From Nannochloris sp. 'desiccata' (taxonomy: Eukaryota > Chlorophyta > Trebouxiophyceae > Chlorellales > Chlorellaceae): DNA of 64,000 nt. The stretch is from positions 1,612,001 to 1,676,000 of the forward strand of contig JAGTXX020000015.1 of NCBI GenBank assembly GCA_019044685.2, given 5' to 3'. Below, in pieces: positions 10,488-21,326 of this stretch; the first letter of the stretch is position 1, and every line of letters starts with the position of its first letter. The notes under the pieces are model-generated. The model was not told where the DNA came from and searched no databases. It worked only from the letters and a program-made list of their open reading frames with translations. The position numbers and the translations under genes are program-made.

Positions 10488-11888
10488 TTAGTAGAAAGAA
10501 CTTATATTGGAAGTGACACACAACTCCACAACATGGGCAAATTTCTCTTCACTAAATGAAGCATAACTCAACATCCTCCATGCCCACTCTTGATCAGCAA
10601 TATCATAATCCTTCTGTCTTTTCAAAACGATATGCCCGGAAATTTCAAAAACAGCAGGATCAACTTGAGAGTCCATAATGTCTTCCGGAACCTCTCCTTT
10701 AGCCTTTCTTTCAGCAAATCCATTAGGAATTAAAAACACTCTTGCTCCACGGTCTACGATCATCAAGTTGTGGGGGATATTCGCTTCAGTCAGCTTCTCA
10801 CAAGCAGTGCCGACGGCGGTGGCCATTTCCTCCAAAGAATCGCCAGCTTCAAAAACCAAACCACGCACCGCATATCCAGCAAGCTGGGTGACAGTCACAC
10901 CACGGGTATTGCGTGGCTTAGACGCAGCGTGGACACCACCGCTTTTGATGCATGATAACGGGGCGGTAGGAGCTCGTTCCAAAGGCATTGGTGCCGCCAA
11001 GTAGTATGCTTGGAAATGAAGGTGATTGACCGTTGCATACGCACCCAGGGAGTTGTATCCTACTCTAAAATAAGGATTGTTCGCTTCCCTGGCAAATTGT
11101 AAGGCCAACAACATGGTACTGGGGGATACCAGTTGGTTGAGATTCTCCAAAGCACGAGGAACGAGCAAGACGTGGCCATATTCGATGGGAGAGACATTAA
11201 TAAATACCAGATTAGCAGATTCTGGTACGGGAGAAGATGGGATAAACGACGGGGAAGTACCAGGGGAAGGTTGGAACTGGAAAAGGACTTCACGTTGCAT
11301 CGCTTTGCAGAAATTGAATTTTGAATCATCGAATGGCTGAGCAACTTGATCGATGCAAAATTCTGTAGGACGTTTCTTAGAAGCACGCCCTTCGTTTAAT
11401 TGAGCGATAAAGCCATATGTGCCATGCATAACACGAGTAGGACATGCAGTCACATCATAACGGAAGATTCCACCAGTTTCAGCACGATCTTCCCATTCAG
11501 CTAAAATTAATCCATCAAGCACGCTGCGCTGAGGCACCACTTGAGCGGCAACTGAAGAGCCAGAGTCTGAGGAAGTATTCTCCAACGCCATCATCAGTTC
11601 ATCATCAGAAGAGTGTCTATACATATCATCGATGTCAGGGACACCAGCAGCGACTGCTTGAAGGTCCCCAAAGGAACGAATACGTTTTGCTTTATAACCA
11701 TCGGCAGACGGGAAACTATAAAGGGGTAATAAAGAGCTCCGAACCTTACGAACAGGGCATTCTGGGGTGTTTAAAGCAGCGGAAGAAGGGACGCGTTTCA
11801 TGCCTAGACATTTTAATTCTTGTTCTTCTTGCTCAATGAGCTGGTTGAGCGAATAGATGGTCGCGGCACGGGAAAGAGTCAGCGGCAT
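10488..11888 (-). CDS. VTC2: GDP-L-galactose phosphorylase (ascorbate synthesis)
   Basis: Single exon, 466 residues. The core matches plant VTC2/VTC5 closely: ILAEWEDRAETGGIFRYDVT, YGFIAQLNEGR, KKRPTEF, INVSPIEYGHVLLVPR, FRVGYNSLGAYATVNH and HLHFQAYYLA. The HIT-type catalytic motif HxHxQ is H289, H291, Q293. The enzyme phosphorolyses GDP-L-galactose to L-galactose-1-phosphate and GDP, the controlling step of the Smirnoff-Wheeler ascorbate pathway. It is soluble, with no transit peptide; the first ~120 residues are a divergent Ser/Asp-rich extension. The start is the only upstream ATG before stops. In land plants VTC2 is controlled by an upstream ORF; I see no ATG-initiated uORF in the first 120 nt upstream, and a non-AUG one cannot be judged here. 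Confidence 0.95.
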   Translation of the reverse strand: MPLTLSRAATIYSLNQLIEQEEQELKCLGMKRVPSSAALNTPECPVRKVRSSLLPLYSFPSADGYKAKRIRSFGDLQAVAAGVPDIDDMYRHSSDDELMMALENTSSDSGSSVAAQVVPQRSVLDGLILAEWEDRAETGGIFRYDVTACPTRVMHGTYGFIAQLNEGRASKKRPTEFCIDQVAQPFDDSKFNFCKAMQREVLFQFQPSPGTSPSFIPSSPVPESANLVFINVSPIEYGHVLLVPRALENLNQLVSPSTMLLALQFAREANNPYFRVGYNSLGAYATVNHLHFQAYYLAAPMPLERAPTAPLSCIKSGGVHAASKPRNTRGVTVTQLAGYAVRGLVFEAGDSLEEMATAVGTACEKLTEANIPHNLMIVDRGARVFLIPNGFAERKAKGEVPEDIMDSQVDPAVFEISGHIVLKRQKDYDIADQEWAWRMLSYASFSEEKFAHVVELCVTSNISSFY

Positions 11889-12672
11889 GGTGACGTGTAA
11901 ATTTATTTATTTATCAATCTATGTATTTGTTTATTCAATAGAGGGAGTAAAGGCGAAAAATGAAGACGCACTATGCTGCGTCTGTGTGTTCTACAAGTAT
12001 TAAGGATATAAACTTGGACAACTCTAAGGGTAGGCTATGTTTACTAGTTGTTTTCTTTATATATTTAATCAGGCAAAGATGGGACCGCCAGCGAGTCTTA
12101 ACAAGTCCTGTTAAAAAGTTGAGAATTCAGATGACTTATGTTAGCACATTGCCTTGCTAGGTCATAAGCAAAGAAAAAGCAGGATAATTTGCACCGTCAC
12201 GGCGTGCTCTGCCAGTTTCAGGCAGAAAAAAAATGCAAGGCTACAATGAAAACTTACTGATGGAGAGCCTCCGAGAGAAGAAGGGCAACCACGACCACCA
12301 GATTTATGTAAAGTCATCATATCGAAAAGGTAGATACTTTGTTTCGCCGTGTTGAATGATTTTCTTGAAGCAATTTAACAAATCTCTGGCGTGGAATTGC
12401 ACTTGTGAACTTGAATAGCTCAAGACAACGTTAATAACAATGCTCCAGGCACGCAATTTATAAGGGCTGGTTAATTCTAATGTAAGAATTGTGAGTTAAT
12501 GGCTCAACTTGAGCTCACCTAAGAATATTGGGCGAAGAAGCGAACAGTGGCCTCAACGCGCTCTGACCGTCAGACGGGCCCGTAGGCCGAATCATCATTG
12601 AATGATTGCCTCTCATTTTTCGGCTTGAAATTTTTACAACTCTATTTTTTCTACCAGACATTCCCCATCAAC
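11889..12672. other. Intergenic region between VTC2 and the AAMP-like gene
   Basis: It holds the 5' side of VTC2 and the 3' side of the next minus-strand gene. A TTACA at 12634-12638 (TGTAA on the coding strand) lies 35 nt past the AAMP-like stop. A short near-palindrome (GACGCA...TGCGTC) lies around 11963-11980. No gene is seen. Confidence 0.4.
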
Positions 12673-14032
12673 TTACACTAAACTAAATACACGAGCACTT
12701 CCATCTTCACTCCCACTCAGTACCAAATTCCCATCAGGACTCACTGCCAAATCTTGCACCGCTTCCGCATGTCCTTGCCATGTGTGACTACATGCACCCG
12801 TTCTCACATCCCAGCACCGAACACTTCCATCTAAACACCCGGTAAACACCAGCGGTTGCCTAGGATGCACCGCTATACGAATCACGCCATCAGGATGTTG
12901 ACACGTCGCTCTAGGCGTTCCAGAAGCAGTGTCCCAGATTATTAATTTCCCGTCAAGAGCACCTGTTGCTGCTAAAGGCATGTTTGGTATATAGACCGCT
13001 GCTTCTACGCTCGCATTCTCTTCATGGCCTATTAAATTATTCACTACACGTCCATTTTCTAAGGCGACAATTTTCACTGTTCCGCTTTCAGAGCCAGTTA
13101 TCGCTGCATACGAGTCTGGGTGGATGGCAATACATGTGAGACCGCTTTCATGAAAATGAGTTCCTTGTATAGTTACTTTGCACTCTCCACTGCGTGGATC
13201 CCATACACGCAATGATGCATCATTCTCTCCACCACCTGTCACCACCAGCTTCCCGTCAAAGGAGAAGCCACCGCAAGTAACTGGTCCTGCATGGCCGGTA
13301 AAAACTTGCATACACGCTCCCGTTGCTGCTAGCCACATCCAAACTGTAAAATCTGCAGAACCAGCGAGAATAACGTTGCCCTTGGGGTGCCAGCGCACCC
13401 ATTCTACAGCTTCAGCAGGTCCTTCAAGGCTTTGAATTAACTTGCCATCGCTAGAATTCCAGATTTTAACAATACCGTCCATGCCACCTGAAGCAAGCAT
13501 AGCACCGTCTGCACTAAAAGCAAGTGCACTAACGGTATCTGTATGTCCTGTGAGCTCTATGGCATGTCCCTGGTTTTCTAAAAAGGCTTCTTCACCGACT
13601 CTCCAAAGGAAGGCGCGATCATCGCCACCGCCAGTGGCTACCAAGTCTGGGGACGTGGGAGACCAAGCGACGGCATAGACGCCTGCTGAATGAGCTTCGA
13701 ATGCGTGGATGGAATCGTCTTCAAAATCTTCTTGCATTAGTTCATCGCCTTCTCCGTGTTCTTGGTCACCTTCTTCATCGTCACTGAAAGGACCTGAATT
13801 AATTTGAATAGAAATTTGAGGGGCAGTGAAGAAGATTAGAACTGGCGGGGAACCGATGCAAAGGTGAAAGCTCTAGTGAAATTACTGCGAAATTCAAGAT
13901 GGGCTCTGCTTTGGACTGCATACCTTCATCTTCTCCATCTAAATCAGCGACGACAACTCCATCTGCGATCTCTCCGTCTTTGATTTCTAAAAATGCTTCG
14001 CTTCGATCGCCTTCATCTTCTTCCCTGGTCAT
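12673..14032 (-). CDS. WD40 protein, AAMP/Sqt1-like
   Basis: Exons 13924-14032 and 12673-13793 give 409 residues. A ~55-residue acidic N-terminus (GDGEIADG..DLDGEDEG, then SDDEEGDQEHGEG) precedes eight WD40 blades with clear GH...WD repeats, ending SGSEDGSARVFSLV. The acidic head plus blade order fits AAMP and its yeast homologue Sqt1, which chaperones ribosomal protein uL16/Rpl10; the function here is inferred from that family. Start ATG 14032 begins the acidic head. Divergent from the APP1-like gene, 304 bp away. Confidence 0.8.
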
Positions 14033-14336
14033 TTTGCCTGCACTGATGAGTTTATATGGACTTCAAAAGTGAATGTATGATAAAGGTTTCTGCTCATGCA
14101 TGGTTAAATGGTATCTATAGCCAGCTGCCACAGCAAGCCTCAGAATTCGAACAAAGAAATAACGAAACAACTTTAGCGTTTCCCAGCTTGTAAAAGAACG
14201 TGTCGTGGTCATTGTGGTCCATTTCGACACTTCTTGATGTCCATTTACTCGCTGTATAGTGCAGATCGCTGCGACGTTGAGCACTGATTCACACAGGCAG
14301 AGTAAATGAGTTTAACCACTGAACGGACTTGACAAA
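14033..14336. promoter_or_regulatory. Bidirectional upstream region
   Basis: These 304 bp separate the divergent starts of the AAMP-like and APP1-like genes and must hold both promoters. No known motif stands out. Confidence 0.4.
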
Positions 14337-16996
14337 ATGTACAGCTTTGTGATTATTGGGAGTTTGATTCTCTTTATCATCTCTGAGAGAACATTTCTTC
14401 ATTTTTCGTGAGTTTCTGTCCCTTGCTGAACAGTATTTTACCAACTTTTTTGATTTTTTTCACCGCCCAGGTCGCTTCTCCCCGCCACCTCCTTATCCTT
14501 TCTCTTGCTCATTTCCTGCCCATTTCTTCTTCTTTCTTTCCAGACGAACTGCTCGACGTGCATTTTGGTACGTTCTAAGCTGTGCTGTGGGTGTATGGCT
14601 TGTTAAATGGCTCCAAAATGTAGAAGGAGTAGGCATGGTGTGGGTGTTCCTCTCAGCGGTAAGTTTTTAGCAAATAAAAAATTATACTTAGTTTTCAGAT
14701 CATTTTTTGTCCCAGACTCGTTCAAACGCATTCTTTCTTACACTATTATTAAATATATCTGTTATCCGCTAATGCACAGGTGCTAGCAGCGTCAGTTGTT
14801 GAAGACGAGGTCGCTAAAAAAACTGGATTAACTCCACTAAACATTGAGGCCACCCAACGCCTCAGAGCAATCGCCAGAACACCTGAAGCGCAAGGCAAAG
14901 CTGAACGAATTATGGACATTGTCGCCTCTATAACACGTGGCAAAGGCTATACAGCAGGCACTAAACAGCTCGTTTCGAGGGTCTCTGGCACGACTAAGAG
15001 ACTACAACGAGCTCTCTATTCGATTTTTAGTTTATCAACCCCCCTTGAATTGAATTACATTCTCTGTGCAATCAACATGGCAGCGACTGTAGAAGTAGCT
15101 GATCAAGCTACAATGCAGCTATTAATCAAGGATAAACTACCTTTACTGAGTACTATAGCGCGTGCTGCGTTGGTAGATGGCTTACAGAAACTAGGTTTAA
15201 GGTACCGACCACAAAGGCAACTCTGGGCGAGAGACGTCATTCTGCAAACACACGGTCTTGATTTAACACATTTTAAAGCGTATATAGACGACGGAGGAGA
15301 TTACCATACAATGTATAAACTAGTATATAACGATCTACAAGGAGGTATACAAAATGATGTACTGGAACATTTAAAAAGAGAAGGTGAAGCGGTCGTGGCG
15401 GTGGTTCAGGGGTCTGGCCCAGGTGCACCCCCTGGCGCTGTATTAAAAGTTCTTTCTGATATAGATGACACTGTTTTCTCTTCTGGAGACTCGTTTCCAG
15501 CAGGTGTTGATGCACGGTATCCACGGAAATGCTATTACCCTGGTGCTTTAGCTTTATATGCTGCTTTGGATCGATGTTTTGCTCAGAAATATTCTTCCTT
15601 GTTACAAATGATTGCGACGGTTGGCGTCATTGCTGCTGCTGCCGAGGAAGGAGAAGGCGAAAATCCAGGGTCTGATGATTCAGATGAAGAGATCACGTCA
15701 CCACCTGAAAAGAAGACACCACCAACAACAAGAACACCAAAAGAAGAACAGAGAATGAAAGCAGACGAGGGAATAGGCGACAAATTCACCTCGAGAGAAA
15801 TTAGAGATAGAAGAGAGGCAGAAGAAAGAGAAAGGGAAAGGGACACGTCGCCAAGTCCTCCTACCCTCCCTACTGATGGGTCTTATGATAACAAAGCATT
15901 CAATAAAGAGCTCACTCCGTCACCATTTAATGGGGGGCAAGGAGGTGGCCATGTCGGTGATGATGGGGGCAGTGCAGAGAGTCGTTCTAGTATTAGTAAT
16001 GCGCGGTTATTAGGCCTTAATTTACCTTCAGTGGACGTCTCTGGCTTAACTCCACGCGATCCTGGCGTCTTTTTCGATGGATTCTCCCCACGAGCAGACT
16101 CTCCACTCCCAGAACGCTGCCCACAAGCTGCGTTAAGCCATCACCAAGAAGGTTCTAATCTTGTTTTTCTCTCTGCTCGACCTGAAAGTTATAAAGGAAT
16201 GACTGAAAGTGAGAGCTACCGGAAGTACTTTCAGCCTCCAGTGTTACGTGGTGAGTTGGATACCTCCCCAACCATGCTTCTAGGCTCTCTAGATTCAGGT
16301 CCAAGGGCTTTAATGAAGTTATTAACCGGGCGGTGGATGTTGCCGCATGATGATCCAAACCCTAAAACCGCCGCTGCTGCTCTGTATCAAACCCTGGCTG
16401 CGAAAAAATTAAGCAGGTTTAGAGAATACTCTGCGATATATCCTGAAGCTGCGTTTGTTTTTGTGGGAGATAATGGGCAAGGAGATGTTTTGTGTGCTGA
16501 AATCTTGTACTCAACCGCAGCACAGGCGGCAACGACGACCCGTCCTTCTCAATTAATAGCGAGTTTTATTCATAGAGTGGTCTCTCCAGCATCGACATTA
16601 TCTATGCTGCGCACTGCAAAGGGCACAAAAGCAGATTGGATGACTTCTTGGCAACAAAGACGTATTTATTTCCACAGAACTCATGTTGGGATGGCGGCAG
16701 AGGCCTTTAAATTAGGTTTATTAGACGAAGAAGGGCTTAGTTTAGTTGCAAATACCGCTGCAATTGATTTTAGAAGAATATATGGGCGGTATGGAGGTCG
16801 TCATGCAGGTAGAAATTTGGATAAAGCAGCTAGACATTTAAACAAAGATATAATAGCAGCGAACATTTTATTACCATCCCACTTGGACGTAGCCCTGGTT
16901 CAAATGCCTGGAGAGAGAGGGACACCGGCACTTGAGTCTGTGAGAGCACCTTCTGTTGCATTATCTGATATGACAGGACTAGCGCCGATGAGATAA
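14337..16996 (+). CDS. APP1-like phosphatidate phosphatase (HAD-type, DUF2183 domain)
   Basis: Exons 14337-14407, 14544-14658 and 14780-16996 encode 800 residues. Two N-terminal hydrophobic segments (within residues 1-60) suggest membrane anchoring. A helical region follows (about 65-260), then HAD motif I, VLSDIDDTVFSSG with Asp near 289 and 291, motif II as LVFLSARPESYKG near 525, and the late acidic motif FVFVGDNGQGD near 620. This order fits the catalytic domain of yeast App1, a Mg2+-dependent phosphatidate phosphatase, so lipid phosphate hydrolysis is inferred. A low-complexity acidic/charged insert of about 130 residues separates motifs I and II. Exon 3 starts at a GTG codon, so the upstream exons are needed to supply an ATG. 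Confidence 0.8.
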
Positions 16997-17431
16997 GTGT
17001 TTGTGTACTACTATTATTTGATTTTTGCAAAGGTACGAGCGGTGGCAGCGCTTTCATGTTTTTTATTTTCTTCAGATTGTTCTTGCTGGTGTTCGCTCTT
17101 TTTGTTATAATAGTGTATGATAAACTGAAACCTGACTTTTTTTGAATGTAACGTTAGACAAAATATCTAGATCAATGAGCTCGAAAAAGAGCACTTCCAC
17201 TTTTCACTCTGTGGACATCGCAACTCCTCGGCAGAGTCTGCGGCCAAAAGCCAGTCTTCGAAGCCACAAAAGTGGAAATGGTGTATAAAAAGTTTTATTA
17301 TTTGTGGTTAATTGAAATATTTCTAGTACTGTTAGATCATATAGAGATAGATTCCTTAGAATTTGTGGTATACTTGGTCTGAAACAAGATAAAATCCTTG
17401 AAAATGAATTGCAGCAAATTGAATTTTTGAT
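16997..17431. other. Intergenic
   Basis: It contains the 3' end of the APP1-like gene (TGTAA at 17147-17151) and the 5' region of the PPR gene. No gene is seen. Confidence 0.4.
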
Positions 17432-19546
17432 ATGTTTTGCATGGCTCGAATTGAGAGCCTAGCGCTACTAGAGGTATCTCTCAGTGGAACGTGTTCGTCC
17501 CATAGAGCATGCGGATCAAAGCCTTCTCGTCGTGGCCAGATTGCTCATTCTCAACTTGGTGCTCGAATTCTCACCACTCAAAAACAAGGTTATGGTCCTC
17601 GTGCCTCCGCAGCAGACGACGCCATAGATGTCGCAACTGGTGTTCTCATTGGGAGTAGACAAGCATACGCTGAACAACCTTCAGTACGTTATCTTCTAAA
17701 GCACAGGCGTCTTGCTGCCGCCTTTACACAATTTATGTCTGAAGCTGAACTCGGTAGGCTGCCATCTTCCACCTCCCTTTCTGAGGAACTTATTACGTCC
17801 CTCTGCGCTGAGCAGAGGTACTCTGAAGCCCGCCAAGTGTATGCTATCTTAGAATTGTGTGGTGGCCAGCAGCTTCGGTACAACACGTACCAAGCATTAT
17901 TGAAAGCTTGTTTAACAACCAACGATATTGAGGGAGCAATTAGCATATTCCGTGATCTCCAAGCTGGAAATATGAATCCAAATAAAGTCACATATTGTGG
18001 TCTTATCAGTGGACTAGGCAAACAGCGCCGTAAAGGTTCCCGCTATGTCGAGCTTGCATACGAACTTTGGATAGAGTTACAAAACTCCTCTAAAGGAGGT
18101 TCTCAGTTAGACTCTGCTGCTCTTAGGACGGGTATGAAGGCTTGTGTGGACATTGGAAAGATGGAAGAAGCTGAACAGGTGCTGAAAATTGCATTAGAAA
18201 ACAACATAGCTGGAGCAAAGGACGTCCGCAATTATAACATCTTGCTCAAGGGGTATGCTATGAACGGCAATAAACGTGCACAGATAGATGCAGTGATGGA
18301 TCGGATGCATGCTGCGCAAATAAAACCGTCTAGAGTAACGTACAATATCCTTGTAGACTCTCACGCAAGGGCAGGTCAAGTGGTCGAGGCAGTGTCGTGG
18401 ATGACGGCAGCTAAAGAATCTGGCATGGAATTAGACGCGTTTAGCTACACTTCTTTAATCAAGGGGTGTGTCAAAGTAGGAGATATGCACGGAGCGACTA
18501 CTATCCTGGAAGATATGCGTACAGCAAGAATAAAACCTACCTACATTACTTTCTCTACTCTAATAGATGGCCACGCTCGAAAGGGAGATTTAACTACTGC
18601 CCGAGAAATGCTTCAAACGATGATTTCAGCTGGAGAAAAGCCTTCTGCGGTAACGTATAATAGTCTATTACGTGGGTATGCTCAAAATTCTGATACAGAT
18701 GCCTTACCACAAGCGTTGCAACTGCTCGATGACATGCAACAACAAGGTGTCGCCCCTGCAGTCGATACTTTTAATACTTTAATGTCTGCTGCAATGAGTG
18801 CTGGGCATGGGAACGTAGCTATTGACTTGTACGAACGTATGCTCAATGCAGAGCTGCGTCCAGATGGTGTTACTTTTACTATTTTACTCCAAGCACATGC
18901 AAGTTTAGGTGAAGTTTCAGAAGCCGTAACAGCCTTTGAATCTTTATCTAGAGATCCCAACGCAGCAATGGATATTCGGGCATATAACGCAATGGTAAAT
19001 GCGTTTTCTATGGCTGGAGATATGGGTGCTGCTGAAAATATGCTAGTGAAGGCTTGCGAATTTGCAACGAGGGTTGGGTTACCACCACCTGTGGAGGCCT
19101 TTGGTGCTGTAGTGACTGGTTATGCACGATTAAAGCTTGTAGCACCTGCTGTACAAACGGTTCGTCGGTTCAATGCAGCTGGAGGTACTCCAGATGTCCA
19201 AATGTTGGATATATTAGTTGATTTATGCGTTAGAACTGGAGAATTTAAAATCGCAATGCAAGCGGTGAGGTCCATGGAATTGATAGGAGCTGCCGTTGAT
19301 AAAGAGAAATATAGAACTTTAGTGGTCAATAGAATGGAGTATTTAGCTGCTGCTGAAGCGAAAGCGCAAAAGAGAAGGAAGAGTTACTATAGTTCTTCTT
19401 CCAACCATGGCGGTGGGGTTAGAGAAAAAAACGGTGTTCAGGGCGGTGGCAAGGATTCTCGTCCTGCTGATAAAAATGAATATTTAGAGAGATTTAAATT
19501 TTGGCTGGGATTGCCTAATAGATACTATGATGATGATTCAGAGTAA
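17432..19546 (+). CDS. Pentatricopeptide repeat (PPR) protein, organelle RNA factor
   Basis: Intronless, 704 residues. A ~60-residue Ser/Arg-rich N-terminus looks like an organelle targeting peptide. From about residue 115 to 610 it is a chain of roughly 13 P-type 35-residue repeats (for example VTYNILVDSHARAGQVVEAV, ITFSTLIDGHARKGDLTTA, VTYNSLLRGYAQ). P-class PPR proteins bind single-stranded organelle RNA and stabilise or process transcripts. The closing ERFKFWLGLPNRYYDD resembles the C-terminus I remember for HCF152, a plastid factor for the psbB-petB cluster; that specific match is tentative. Intronless PPR genes are common. Confidence 0.85.
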   Translation: MFCMARIESLALLEVSLSGTCSSHRACGSKPSRRGQIAHSQLGARILTTQKQGYGPRASAADDAIDVATGVLIGSRQAYAEQPSVRYLLKHRRLAAAFTQFMSEAELGRLPSSTSLSEELITSLCAEQRYSEARQVYAILELCGGQQLRYNTYQALLKACLTTNDIEGAISIFRDLQAGNMNPNKVTYCGLISGLGKQRRKGSRYVELAYELWIELQNSSKGGSQLDSAALRTGMKACVDIGKMEEAEQVLKIALENNIAGAKDVRNYNILLKGYAMNGNKRAQIDAVMDRMHAAQIKPSRVTYNILVDSHARAGQVVEAVSWMTAAKESGMELDAFSYTSLIKGCVKVGDMHGATTILEDMRTARIKPTYITFSTLIDGHARKGDLTTAREMLQTMISAGEKPSAVTYNSLLRGYAQNSDTDALPQALQLLDDMQQQGVAPAVDTFNTLMSAAMSAGHGNVAIDLYERMLNAELRPDGVTFTILLQAHASLGEVSEAVTAFESLSRDPNAAMDIRAYNAMVNAFSMAGDMGAAENMLVKACEFATRVGLPPPVEAFGAVVTGYARLKLVAPAVQTVRRFNAAGGTPDVQMLDILVDLCVRTGEFKIAMQAVRSMELIGAAVDKEKYRTLVVNRMEYLAAAEAKAQKRRKSYYSSSSNHGGGVREKNGVQGGGKDSRPADKNEYLERFKFWLGLPNRYYDDDSE

Positions 19547-19911
19547 GAGTGAACCTTTCCTTGGAGAAAAAGAAAGAAATAATAAACTCTCGCAGGGTTG
19601 TACTATCCAAAAAGAAAAGGCGGAGATGTGGTCGCCATAGCAAGTTTTATAATTTGGTATAGCACTATATATATAGGTATATATAGCACTATATGTAATT
19701 ATATATAATTATATATAGCACTATATGTAATTACATATAGTTATAGATTAATTATAGATTTCGCAATAGCAAAGTTCTCCCTCTATGTTGCTTTCTATTG
19801 TTAGCTTATGTGGCGTACTTACTTTTTTTATTAAATCAATTTTCCTTACAGATACTAGATCGGTTAATACTGTAATAATATCAATAAACCAACTCAATTA
19901 AGTTTGTTCAC
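19547..19911. repeat. AT-rich tandem/palindromic repeat between convergent genes
   Basis: From about 19655 to 19760 the units TATAGCACTATAT and TATGTAATTA recur several times as direct and inverted copies, so the stretch can fold on itself. It also carries TGTAA (PPR gene side) and TTACA at 19846-19850 (RNase M5 side). No gene is seen. Confidence 0.7.
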
Positions 19912-21106
19912 TCAGCTGTCTTCTTCTTTAGGGTTAGCTAGTAGTCTTGGCTCCGCCCACGCTAATGCCGCTGCGAGGTCTTCCTTAGAAAATCCATAAG
20001 TATTTAGTTGTTTAACTAGTTGTTTACCATCAGACATACCTATACCAAGGAAACCACAAACGAGGTTACGTCGTTCTCTCACATTACCACCCTGCAAACC
20101 AACCAAAACTTGTTAGAATATATATATTAAAGTGTTTCTCTCTCTTCAAAAAAATACTTAGAGCTTTAAAAAATTGACCTAACAAGGCAACTTACCCTCT
20201 CAAATTCAGCTGCTACCAATCCTACATCATACAAATTCTCCTTATTGAACTCATTCCTCCCTTCAACACCCTTTCTTCTTCTTTTTAAAGCTTCGATTAT
20301 AGCTCTGGGCGGGGCATGCTCAACCCCAATATTTCCAACCTCTTTATACCCCCTTGCCTGTGTAGCTACAGCTAGTGGACTCGGTACAAACGCATGCCAA
20401 CATTCTGGAATAGATTTATTAAGTATATTACGTGCTTGTCTACCTGCCACATCAGGGTCTAATAGCAACACGATGCCTTTATATTTGCTTAAGAAAGAAA
20501 GTAACTCGTTGTGTACTTGAGGATCTCCAGCTCTCGTTGCTGTCCCTAGTACGTATACCTGGTATATGTTATCAAAATCAACCCGAAGAATTAGTAAAAT
20601 TAGTAGGAGCGGTAATTGATTGATGAAGCAATGGAATAATTAATATGAAAAAGGGAGCAGATTTAAAAGCCATTCTGAATGAAAATTTCTAATTTCTGTC
20701 AACTTACGTCAGCATTCAAGGTCTTCCGAACAGCTTTCATATCATTAACGCCTTCTACTACGACAAGCATATCGTATTTTGGAGCTGGAGGAGTTTGAAG
20801 ATTACTCCTGTTTGCATCTCTAGGGCTAGATCGCTGAGTCTCTTGCCCTTGGGGGAAGCTCCTGCCTCTGCCACCGCCTCTCCCACCACCTCTCCCACCA
20901 CCGCCGCCTTGGCTTGGAGGCCCTCTTCTGCCAATGCTAGGTTCCTGTCTTTGACTTCTAGGATTCTCTGCAGCATAATTGTCTCCATGAAATGACGCAT
21001 GGATGCATGATGTCCTTAAAATTGGTCGAATTGTATCATTATTGAGATGGAGATGGACATGCCGATTTGAAATTTTTACTGAATAAAATAGCCCAAACTG
21101 CCCCAT
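19912..21106 (-). CDS. Toprim-domain protein, ribonuclease M5-like
   Basis: Exons 20708-21106, 20196-20558 and 19912-20091 give 313 residues. After a Gly/Arg-rich linker (RGG-type, about residues 60-85) comes a Toprim domain: VVVEGVNDMKAVRKTL (catalytic Glu), VLGTATRAGDP, and GIVLLLDPDVAGRQARNIL (DxD). It continues with CWHAFVP and VGNIGVEHAPPRAIIEAL, hallmarks of bacterial RNase M5, which matures 5S rRNA; the C-terminal part (ERRNLVCGFLGIG) also fits. A plastid 5S rRNA role is inferred. The N-terminus is uncertain: ATG 21106 is used, but an upstream exon is possible because AG acceptors sit just before it. Confidence 0.75.
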
Positions 21107-21326
21107 CTGTGGACACCTTGGCCACCAAACAGACTGTATGCAATCAGTAAAAAATGAAGCAGCTTGATAAGCGTCTGTAAGAAAAGCATAAAAGGCTTTT
21201 TAAAAGCTTTCGGGCCCGGGGCCAAAAATTATACCCGACTTAGTATCGGATACCGTGTATCTTGACGGCAAATTGGAAGCAGACCCATTTCGGAGTATTA
21301 AATTTAGATTTTTTGTGCACGCAACC
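21107..21326. promoter_or_regulatory. Divergent upstream region
   Basis: These 220 bp lie between the RNase M5-like and WIPI-like genes. A GC-rich palindromic core (TTTCGGGCCCGGGGCC) sits near 21208-21224. They could include a missed first exon of the minus-strand gene. Confidence 0.35.

Noticed and set aside
11889..12010. ATG upstream ORF for VTC2
   Set aside because: No ATG-initiated frame is seen directly upstream on the minus strand; a non-AUG uORF cannot be judged without homologues.
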